This document shows positions 17,484-24,800 of a DNA stretch of 64,000 nt, piece after piece. Where the stretch lies: the NCBI GenBank assembly GCA_963818445.1, contig CAWFSG010000001.1, positions 186,001 through 250,000 on the forward strand, written 5' to 3'. The notes beneath the pieces are model-generated. The model was not told where the DNA came from. It searched no databases and was given only the letters and a program-made list of their open reading frames with translations. The translations under genes were made by a program, and so were the position numbers. The stretch is from Prado023 sp963818445. GTDB lineage: Bacteria > Actinomycetota > Actinomycetes > S36-B12 > CAIYMF01. Position 1 is the stretch's first letter. Every line of letters begins with the position of its first letter.

Positions 17484-18274
17484 CGCGTGCCGACGAGTTC
17501 GTCGTGGGGGGTGCGACGGAACTCGGGCACAACCAGGCGAGCCCACGGGATGACGGTGAGGCCCATGGCGATCCCACCCCACACGGCGACCGCGGGCCGG
17601 GCGAAGAACACGGCCGCAGCCATCACGTTCGAGGCGTAGATCCAGAGCATCAGCAGGTGGGGCATGCGGTCGTCGGCCGCGGTGCGGGGCAGATGGTCCA
17701 GCACCCAGAAGATGAGCAAGCCGGTGGCGAACCATCCGGCGTAGTTGGTCAGGGGGATGCCGGGGGAGCCGGGCAGGGCGGGGGTGGGATCGGCGAAGGA
17801 CCAGTGCCCCTCGCCGACCATCTGCGGGTCGAGGAACAGGTCCCACGCGGTGATGGTCCACGCACCGATCAGCACCACGTGCCACCGCCGTGCTCCCAGG
17901 CGCCGGGCGAGCAGCAGCATCGGGTAGGCGGCCATGCACCAGGCCAGCGGGATCAGCAGCGGGACGTCGAGGACCATGGGCCCCAGGCGCCCGCCGTAGC
18001 GGTAGGAGCCGAACGGGTAGCCGGTCGCGGTGCCGATCGCCTCGACAGCCAGGCCGATCGCCGCCGTGGCCCCGTACAGGCGGACCGCCCAACCGGTGCC
18101 CCGGTGGACGGCCGCGTGGCTGGCGCCGGCCGCGGCCAGGAGCAGCACAGACGTGATGGTGGCAGCGTCGCGCAGGTCCTCGGGGAGCAGCACCCAGACG
18201 ATCTGCGACAGGACCCCGGCCGCACCCAGGATCCAGGGCAGCGCGCGCAGGGTCGGCGAGGTGGCGGCGGGCAC
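17480..18274 (-). CDS. cruF: Carotenoid 1',2'-hydratase-like membrane protein (CruF/DUF422)
   Basis: This 264-residue protein has about seven transmembrane segments and matches the CruF/bisanhydrobacterioruberin-hydratase family. It shows an EAIGTATGYPFGSYRYGG motif, PLLIPLAWCMAAYP, and WDLFLDPQMVGEGHWSF followed by GIPLTNYAGWFATG. CruF adds water to the 1',2' double bond of an acyclic carotenoid end, making a tertiary alcohol that can be glycosylated. The GTG start at 18274 is supported by a TAGGAT hexamer exactly 6 nt upstream, consistent with leaderless initiation. It is followed by the CruG-like glycosyltransferase with ATGA overlap. Confidence 0.82.
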   Translation of the reverse strand: MPAATSPTLRALPWILGAAGVLSQIVWVLLPEDLRDAATITSVLLLAAAGASHAAVHRGTGWAVRLYGATAAIGLAVEAIGTATGYPFGSYRYGGRLGPMVLDVPLLIPLAWCMAAYPMLLLARRLGARRWHVVLIGAWTITAWDLFLDPQMVGEGHWSFADPTPALPGSPGIPLTNYAGWFATGLLIFWVLDHLPRTAADDRMPHLLMLWIYASNVMAAAVFFARPAVAVWGGIAMGLTVIPWARLVVPEFRRTPHDELVGTR

Positions 18275-18280
18275 GCCCCG

Positions 18281-18286
18281 ATCCTA
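18281..18286 (-). promoter_or_regulatory. Putative -10 of a leaderless cruF promoter
   Basis: Minus-strand TAGGAT ends 6 nt before the GTG of cruF. No ribosome site intervenes. It decides the GTG start and supports a separate cruF-glycosyltransferase transcript distinct from the upstream monooxygenase gene. Confidence 0.5.
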
Positions 18287-18373
18287 GGCCGGACGCAGGG
18301 CCCTGGCGCTGAGCTCCACCGGGTACGGCGAGCTCAAGGCGAGCGTCGCGTCCCCGGTCAGGATCCAATGGGC

Positions 18374-19087
18374 CTACGCGATGCCGGGTGCAGGAACGGG
18401 TTGGCCGGCCACGGTGCCCGCAGCGGAGAGCAGCGCGAACCGCGCGAACAGCTCCTCGCTGTACCAGCCGAGTTGCGCGGTCTGGGCGATCACCTGCTGG
18501 TGCGCGGGGCGGCGGTGGGCGAAGGCCGACAGGGCAGAACCGTCGGACCAGGTCGAGAAGGTGCCCTGCAGCCCGACCGGGGCCTCACCGATGCCCATCG
18601 CGAACGTCAGCCCGCCGCCCTGCTTCACGTCGAGGGCCACAGGGGGCACCGAACTCCAGAAGGTCCGCCACATCCGGGGCTTGATCCGCCCACGGGTGAT
18701 CGCAGCGATAGGCCCGTCCCATCGGTTCGGGATCGGGTCTCCGAACGGCTGCTGCTTGGCCCAGAGCCCCCGGCTGCTCAGCGGGCGCATCACCCAGGTG
18801 GCCGACTCCTCGGCGATCCGGTTCCAGTCCCCGGCAACGGTGGAGTCGGCGAACCGATCGGGTCCCTGGTCGTCGGCCCAGCACACCAGGACTCCCCAGT
18901 GGTGTGCATCTGCGTCCAGCGGGGTGAAGGTGCGCCCGTTCCCGGTGCCCAGCAGCTTGGCGAACCGGACCCCCGGAATGGCCCGCACGGGGCGGCGGTG
19001 GCGGGCCATGTGGGTGACCGCCGTGGGGACGTGCCGGGTGGGGACACCCCAGACGTGCAGGCTCACGACGGCGGGAGTCTCGGGCAT
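18374..19087 (-). CDS. crtA: CrtA-like carotenoid monooxygenase (spheroidene monooxygenase family)
   Basis: The 237-residue protein resembles spheroidene monooxygenase: an opening VSLHVWGVP, then FAKLLGTGNGRTFTPLDADAHHWGVL, a WVMRPLSSRGLW block, a TRGRIKPRMWRTFWSSVPP block and a C-terminal MGIGEAPVGLQGTFSTWSDG segment. CrtA in purple bacteria introduces keto groups at C-2 of methoxylated acyclic carotenoids using a heme-type centre. It lies in tandem with cruF and the glycosyltransferase, so it probably adds a keto group to the same pigment. ATG 19087 was chosen over an in-frame upstream ATG. GATACT lies 6 nt before it, again suggesting leaderless initiation. Confidence 0.68.
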   Translation of the reverse strand: MPETPAVVSLHVWGVPTRHVPTAVTHMARHRRPVRAIPGVRFAKLLGTGNGRTFTPLDADAHHWGVLVCWADDQGPDRFADSTVAGDWNRIAEESATWVMRPLSSRGLWAKQQPFGDPIPNRWDGPIAAITRGRIKPRMWRTFWSSVPPVALDVKQGGGLTFAMGIGEAPVGLQGTFSTWSDGSALSAFAHRRPAHQQVIAQTAQLGWYSEELFARFALLSAAGTVAGQPVPAPGIA

Positions 19088-19141
19088 GGACCCAGTATCC
19101 TCGGGCCGCTGGGGGACAGGCACAGGCATCGCGGCAGCCGC

Positions 19142-20512
19142 TCACCTGGGAACCAACGGCTTCCTGTGCTCGGAGATCACGATCACGGATCTGTCGGGTC
19201 GGACAGTGTCGATGTGGTGGCCGTCGCGTGACCATCGGACTTCGAATCCGCGTTCGTGGATCGCCTTGTGATGGAACTGGCAGACCAGAACGAGGTTTCG
19301 TTCGTCGGTAGGACCGCCGTCTTCCCAGTGGATCATGTGGTGGGCCTGGCACCACATGGCTGGTGCGCAACAGCCGGCGAACGCGCAGTGCCGGTCGCGG
19401 ATGTCGATGACTCTGCGGAGTGCCGGTGGTACGACGCGCGCGGATCGGCCGAGCCGCAAGGGGATCCCCTCGCCGTCGACGATGAGCGACTGGGTGACTG
19501 CGTCACAGGACAGGCGCTGCCGGGCCAGCCCGGTGAGCCACAGCGCGCCGGACGTCCCATCGGCGCGGTCCAGGAGCTCGGCCTGCGAGGGGGCTGCGAG
19601 ATCCCGCTGGTCGGCAGGACCGTGACTGGCGGCGCAGGCCAGTGCGTCATCGCCTCGGGTGATGACCATGATGTGCGGGCGAACGCCCTTGTGGACAGGG
19701 AGTCCCGCGGAGAGCTGTCCGTTGAGGAGGACCGCGAGCGCATCGTGACGCAACTGGGCGAGGTCCCGGTCGCGGTCCTCACCGCGGATCGCCTCACACA
19801 CCGACTCCAGAGCCATGGAGAGTGCGAGCCCGGTCTCGGTGTCCAGGGTCCCAGTCAGCGCCCACATCCCGTGGGCGCCGTAGCGGGACAGGAAGAGCTC
19901 GCGGCGCTCGGCCTGCTCGGCGGCGCCATGGTCGCTGACTGGGACGTCAATGCCCTGAGCGCGCAGGGTCGCGTCGTGCCGGGCGTCGGCCAGGGCCGCC
20001 CAGCGCTCCACGAACCGGGCGAACCTGGGCTCGCTGACCTCGGCGGCCGTCCTCGTGGCCAACGCCTCGACCTCGGCCAGGGCCGACCACCGGTGTGGCT
20101 TCGCGCGGGCCGCTCCGACCAGGAGCCGGACATGGCCGAGTCGGACCTCACCCCGAAGGACGGCGTCGGCCATCACCGGTAGCGCTCGCAGGTCGCGCCC
20201 GGAATGCATCCGGGCTCGCGCTGACGACGGATGCTCGGTCGCCCGCGCGGCTATCCACGCCGATCCGGACCGGGCGCCATCAGCCGCCCACTCGGACCCG
20301 CCCTCGAACTGCTCGGCCCAGAGCGCTCGCAACGCTCCCAGTCGTTCCACGACCCGACCGAGGCGAAGCAGCGTGTCGCCCAGTTCGCCTGGGGGAGGCT
20401 GACGTCGTGCGTGCTCTGTCCGGCCCCCGGGGTCGCACCCCAGGCCGGTCCGGCCCCCTGTCAGGTACTCCACCTGGAGTTCGATCGCCTCAAGTTCGCG
20501 CACAACCGACAT
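19142..20512 (-). CDS. DUF222/13E12-type protein with C-terminal HNH endonuclease domain
   Basis: This 456-residue protein has a helical DUF222 region over roughly the first 300 residues and a C-terminal HNH nuclease motif: DIRDRHCAFAGCCAP, WCQAHHMIHWEDGGPTDERN and LVCQFHHKAIHE. The Cys pair and the histidines could bind zinc and the catalytic metal. ATG 20512 follows GGAAGGG; an in-frame ATG at 20542 has weaker support. Family members (13E12 proteins in mycobacteria) are known SOS-regulon genes. Here a perfect LexA box overlaps a minus-strand promoter about 225 nt upstream. The biological role of the family is unclear. No terminal repeats were seen, so it is not called a mobile element. Confidence 0.85.
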   Translation of the reverse strand: MSVVRELEAIELQVEYLTGGRTGLGCDPGGRTEHARRQPPPGELGDTLLRLGRVVERLGALRALWAEQFEGGSEWAADGARSGSAWIAARATEHPSSARARMHSGRDLRALPVMADAVLRGEVRLGHVRLLVGAARAKPHRWSALAEVEALATRTAAEVSEPRFARFVERWAALADARHDATLRAQGIDVPVSDHGAAEQAERRELFLSRYGAHGMWALTGTLDTETGLALSMALESVCEAIRGEDRDRDLAQLRHDALAVLLNGQLSAGLPVHKGVRPHIMVITRGDDALACAASHGPADQRDLAAPSQAELLDRADGTSGALWLTGLARQRLSCDAVTQSLIVDGEGIPLRLGRSARVVPPALRRVIDIRDRHCAFAGCCAPAMWCQAHHMIHWEDGGPTDERNLVLVCQFHHKAIHERGFEVRWSRDGHHIDTVRPDRSVIVISEHRKPLVPR

Positions 20513-20736
20513 TGACGCCCTTCCGCATGAGTCGCGGGACATCAGGGATGCCTCACCCGCGACGACGAGATCGGATCGGGCCGCCTCACGTCATCAGGAG
20601 TGCGTCACGAAGACCGCTGTCCTCACCTCATCAAGGGCCTCGGGGCTGCCCGCACCCCGCGCCGCCCGGAACCAACGCCCGGGACATCTGTGTCGCACCG
20701 ATTGCCGTGCTCGGCACTGTCGGGAGGCGACATGCA

Positions 20737-20752
20737 TCGAACTGATGTTCGA
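20737..20752. promoter_or_regulatory. LexA (SOS) box for the HNH gene
   Basis: TCGAAC-TGAT-GTTCGA is a perfect palindrome matching the actinobacterial LexA consensus. It directly abuts the -10-like hexamer of a minus-strand promoter pointing to the DUF222/HNH gene, so LexA bound here would block that promoter. Confidence 0.85.
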
Positions 20753-20781
20753 ATCCTTCCATATCCCAACGGCCTCGTCAA
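20753..20781 (-). promoter_or_regulatory. SigA-type promoter for the HNH gene
   Basis: On the minus strand a -35 TTGACG (20781-20776) and an AAGGAT -10-like hexamer (20758-20753) are separated by 17 nt, followed immediately by the LexA box. The leader to the HNH start at 20512 would be about 235 nt; in that leader (20513-20736) I see no further gene. Confidence 0.6.
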
Positions 20782-20844
20782 CCCCCCTCCGCATCGAGGC
20801 GGTGGTGATCGCCATCGACTGGCTCCACTCGCGTCGTCAGGGGG

Positions 20845-20873
20845 TTGACGGTGTCAGACCGAGGGCGTACGGT
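20845..20873 (+). promoter_or_regulatory. SigA-type promoter of the SOS mutagenesis operon
   Basis: TTGACG (20845-20850), 17-nt spacer, TACGGT (20868-20873). The predicted start is near 20880, just before or within the second LexA box at 20883-20898. Position and spacing are close to ideal for the vegetative sigma factor. Confidence 0.7.
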
Positions 20874-20882
20874 GAAGTCAGT

Positions 20883-20898
20883 TCGAACACCCGTTCGA
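20883..20898. promoter_or_regulatory. LexA (SOS) box for the DUF6504-HEPN-dnaE2-dinB operon
   Basis: TCGAAC-ACCC-GTTCGA is a perfect 6-4-6 palindrome placed 9 nt downstream of the TACGGT -10, where LexA would block initiation. It is 130 nt from the other LexA box, so the intergenic region carries two divergent SOS promoters. Confidence 0.87.
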
Positions 20899-20941
20899 AC
20901 ATGGTGCTGGTGGAACCGCCGACCCCGGACCGCCAGCGCCC

Positions 20942-20994
20942 GGGGATCGGCCTGCGCCTCGGCGAGGGAAGCGCAGGAGCGCAGGCCGATCCCC
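20942..20994 (+). other. Perfect 16-bp hairpin in the leader of the SOS operon
   Basis: Bases 20942-20957 pair perfectly with 20979-20994 (16 bp, loop 21 nt). Within this, 20951-20957 can instead pair with 20971-20977 (7 bp), so the two structures are mutually exclusive. The element lies between the SOS promoter and the first gene, and no U-run follows. Attenuation or mRNA stabilisation is possible; function is not known. Confidence 0.6.
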
Positions 20995-21046
20995 CCGCAC
21001 AGCCGTCTTCCCCGGCGCGCGACCACACAACTGCCAGGAGGACGCA

Positions 21047-21352
21047 ATGAGCCGCACGTATGCCGATCCGATCGATGTCCGCCGCGTGGGGGAGCCCCCC
21101 TCCGAGGACAGCCCCGACCAGTTCCTCTGGCGTGGGCGGCTGTACGTGGTGCGCGCCGTGATCGCCCACTGGATCGAGTCGAGCGTCTGGTGGGGCGGAT
21201 CGCGTCGTGCGCTGGAGGGCGCCCTCCCGGCGCACGAGCACGAGGTGTGGCGCGTCGAGGCCCAGGCGGGCCGTTCGGACGCCGCCGGTGTGTATGACCT
21301 GCGCCGGGACATGGTGGCCGACCGCTGGGTCCTGGCCCGGGCGATGGACTGA
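21047..21352 (+). CDS. DUF6504 family protein, first gene of SOS operon
   Basis: This 101-residue soluble protein has ATG 21047 after AGGAGGACGC. It contains RVGEPPSEDSPDQFLWRGRLYVV and EVWRVEA segments, typical of DUF6504, a small family repeatedly found beside translesion polymerase genes in actinobacteria. It has no catalytic motif that I recognise. Position directly behind a LexA-controlled promoter and ahead of a HEPN protein, dnaE2 and dinB suggests an accessory role in translesion synthesis. A 7-bp dyad (21353-21359 with 21362-21368) lies in the gap before the next gene. Confidence 0.75.
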   Translation: MSRTYADPIDVRRVGEPPSEDSPDQFLWRGRLYVVRAVIAHWIESSVWWGGSRRALEGALPAHEHEVWRVEAQAGRSDAAGVYDLRRDMVADRWVLARAMD

Positions 21353-21400
21353 CACCACACCTGTGGTGGCACGAGAACAGAGTCGATGAGGAGGAGTGAG

Positions 21401-21817
21401 ATGAGCGCCGTTCCCACGAGCCCCCCTGTGCCCTACCAGGCCCGCGAGCTGCTGGGCAGCGCGGCCCGGGGCCTGCTCGAGGCCTACGCGACCCCGGATC
21501 CAGCACGTCGGTATGCGACCGCCCACCTGGCGGCGCTGCGGGCGGCGGCAGCCGTCCTGGCGGCCCGGGCACACCCGGTCCGCCAGGGCCGGATCCGCAG
21601 CGTCTGGACGCTGCTGCCCGTGGTCGCCCCACAGATGCAGGAGTGGGCCGTCTTCTTCGCAGCCAACGCCTCGAGGCGGGCTGCGGCCGAGGCAGGTCTG
21701 CCCGTGGTCAGCCAGAGAGAGGCCGATGACCTGGTGCGCGACGCCGAGTCGTTCCTGGTCCAGGTCGCTGCGGTGATCGGGGTCGACCAGCAGTCGATCC
21801 TGCCCAACGAGTTCTAG
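21401..21817 (+). CDS. SAV_6107-type HEPN domain protein
   Basis: This 138-residue, mostly helical protein starts at ATG 21401 behind GAGGAGGAGTGAG. It matches the SAV_6107 HEPN family: YQARELLGSAARGLLEAYATP, then RRYATAHLAALRAAAAVLAARA, and a C-terminal helix with SFLVQVAAVIG. Arg37-x4-His42 (RYATAH) fits the RX4-6H active motif of HEPN ribonucleases, so RNase activity is conceivable. From memory, the gene is a conserved neighbour of dinB in actinobacteria; here it sits in a LexA-controlled operon. Role unproven. The dnaE2 start follows 7 nt after its stop. Confidence 0.75.
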   Translation: MSAVPTSPPVPYQARELLGSAARGLLEAYATPDPARRYATAHLAALRAAAAVLAARAHPVRQGRIRSVWTLLPVVAPQMQEWAVFFAANASRRAAAEAGLPVVSQREADDLVRDAESFLVQVAAVIGVDQQSILPNEF

Positions 21818-21824
21818 GCGTTGC

Positions 21825-24800
21825 GTGGTGTCGGGATTCGTCCACCTGCACGTGGCCTCGGGCTACTCGCTGAGGTACGGGACCGCGCGGCCGGAGGTGC
21901 TCGTGGAGCGGGCAGCGGCGATGGGTCAGGATGCCCTCGCGCTGACCGATCGTGACGGTGCCTACGGGGCGGTGGCCTTCGCCCTGGCCTGCCGGGCGGC
22001 GGGCATCAGCCCGATCCTCGGCGTGGACCTCGCGGTCGCCCCGCAGGTCGCGCAGTCCGATCCGCCGGCCCGGCCCCACCGGGTACCCACCCCGGCCCGG
22101 GGTGGGGTGGCGGTGGACCAGGGGCATCCGCGGGTCGTTCTGCTCGCCCGCGGGGCCGCGGGCTGGGCCTCGTTGTGCCGGGTGGTCTCCGCCGCGCACC
22201 TGTCCGGGGAGCGCGGCCGCCCGCTGGTGACCCTGCCGATGCTCGGCGAGCACGCGCAGGGGCTGGTGGCGCTGCTCGGCCCGGACTCCGACGTGGGCCG
22301 GGCATTGGCTCGCCGTCGGCCCGACGAGGCCGAGTGCCTGTTGGGCGGCTGGCGCCAGGTGCTGGGCGCCGAGGTGACCATCGAGGTGGTGTCCCATCGC
22401 AGCGGGGCGCGTGGGGACCGGCCCACGCTGTCCAGCGCGTTCGCCGCCCGGATGCTGACCTTCGCCGGCAGGACTGGCGCGCCGGCCGTGCTCACCAACG
22501 CGGTGCGGCACCTGACCCCCGAGCAGGCCCCGGTCGCCGATGTCCTGGATGCGATCCGTCGGCTGGTCCCGCTGAACCCCCGCCATCTGGACCGCGCCAA
22601 CGCCCAGGGCTACCTCAAGGACGACTGCGAGATGCGTGTGGTCGCCGAGGAGATTGCCGCCGCCGCCTCGGTGGGCCGGGCGGGGGTTCAGCGGTTGCTG
22701 GCGGCGACCCGCGACCTGGCGGAGTCCTGCCGGCTGGACCCGGGCGCTGACCTGGGCATCGGCTCGGTGCACGTCCCCGAGCTCGACGTCCTGTTCCCCG
22801 CAGGCGCCCCGGGGCTGGGCCGCGAGCAGATCCGCAGTGCCCCGACGTCGGCCCAGGCCGCGATGGCCGACCGGGTGCTGCTCCACCGATGCCGGGCGGA
22901 GCTCGACCAGCGGTTCACCACATTGCGCTCGCACCGGGCAGCCACCGAGCGACTCGAATCGGAGCTGGCGACCATCGCGACCCTCGGCTACGGCGGCTAC
23001 TTCCTGACCGTGGCCGAGGTCGTCGACCTGATCAAGGAGATGGGCGTGCGGGTGGCTGCGCGCGGGTCGGGCGCGGGCAGCCTGGTCAACCACCTGCTGG
23101 GCATCTCCGGAGTCAACCCACTGGAGCACGGCCTGATCATGGAGCGGTTCCTGTCCCCACTGCGGCAGGCGCTGCCGGACATCGACATCGACGTGGAGTC
23201 CGCCCGGCGCACCGAGATCTACACCCGGATCCTCGAGCGGTTCGGCGGCCAGCGCTGCGTGGCCGTGTCCATGATGGACACCTACCGGGTCCGCCACGCG
23301 GTCCGCGACGTGGGAGCCGCGCTCGGCCTGCCACCGGGGGAGATCGACGCCTTCGCCAAGGCGTTCCCACACATCCGGGCCCGTGATGCCCGGGCCGCAC
23401 TGGCTGACCTGCCCGAGCTGCGCAGCTCCGGGATGGGGCGGCTGGCCGCACAGGGGCGCCTGGATGGGTTCCTCGACCTGGTGGAGGCCCTCGACGGCCT
23501 GCCCCGGCACGTCGCGCTGCACCCCTGCGGTGTCCTGCTCAGCGACGGGTCGCTGCTGGACCGGACCCCGGTGGAGGCCAGTTGGATGGGGTTCCCGATG
23601 AGCCAGTTCGACAAGGATGCTGTCGAGGAGATGGGGTTCCTCAAGCTCGACGTCCTGGGCATCCGGATGCAGTCGGCGATGGCCCATGCCCTCGATGAGG
23701 TGGTCCGCATCGGCGGGGAGCCGATCGTGCTGGACGCCGTCGCGTTGGACGACCCGGACACCTTCGCGATGATCCGCACCACCCACACGCTGGGCTGCTT
23801 CCAGATCGAGTCACCAGGCCAGCGGGAGCTGATCGGCAAGTTCGCCCCCGAGACCTTCGCCGACATCATCGTGGACATCTCGCTGTTCCGCCCCGGCCCG
23901 GTGAAGTCCGACATGGTCACCCCGTTCCTGCGGGCCCGGCAGGGGTGGGCTGATGCCGACCTGATCCACCCCGACCTCGAACCGGTGATCGCCGAGACCC
24001 ACGGCGTGGTCGTCTTCCACGAGCAGGTCATCGGCATCATCGCGGTGATGACCGGGTGCACCCTGGCTCAGGCCGATGAGGTCCGCCGGACGATGGGATC
24101 GCCGGAGGGCCAGGCCCAGGTCCGGGCGTGGTTCTACCCGCTCGCGCTCGAGCGCGGATACGGCCTCGAGGTCGTGGAGCGGGTCTGGGACGTGCTGCGC
24201 GCGTTCGCCTCGTTCGGGTTCTGCAAGGCGCACGCGGCCGCGTTCGCCCTGCCCACCTACCAGTCGGCCTGGTTGAAGGCCCACCACCCGGCGGCGTTCC
24301 TGGCCGGGGTGCTCACCCACGACCCGGGCATGTACCCCAAGCGGCTGATCCTCGACGACGCCCGCAACTTGGGGATCACCATCCTCGGCCTGGACGTCAA
24401 CCGGTCGGGATTCGTCTACCGGGTGGAGCCCTGCCCGACTCCGGCGGCCCGCCCGACGTTGCCCGGCCTGCCCGACGGCAGCGCCCATGGGATCCGCCTG
24501 CCGTTGACCGAGGTCAAGGGGATCTCCTCTGCTGAGGTGGAGCGGATCGTCGCCGGGCAGCCGTACGCCTCCCTGTCGGACTTCTGGCAGCGGGCAGGCG
24601 TGGCCACCCCCGTGGTGGAGAACCTCGTGCTGGCCGGGGGGTTCGACACCCTCTATGGGATCGACCTGTCCGCTGGCGCCCGGCTGCGTGGGCAGGTGAC
24701 CCGCCGGGACCTCCTGCTCGAGGTGGCCGACTGCGAGCGGCTGGCACGCAGCGCCCGCGCCAGCGGCAGTCGCGGCCGCCGGGTGCCACGCCGCAGCGAC

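Noticed and set aside
19142..20512. DUF222/HNH gene as a mobile element or homing endonuclease
   Set aside because: No terminal inverted repeats, target duplication, intein or intron boundaries are visible; LexA control fits a resident SOS gene.
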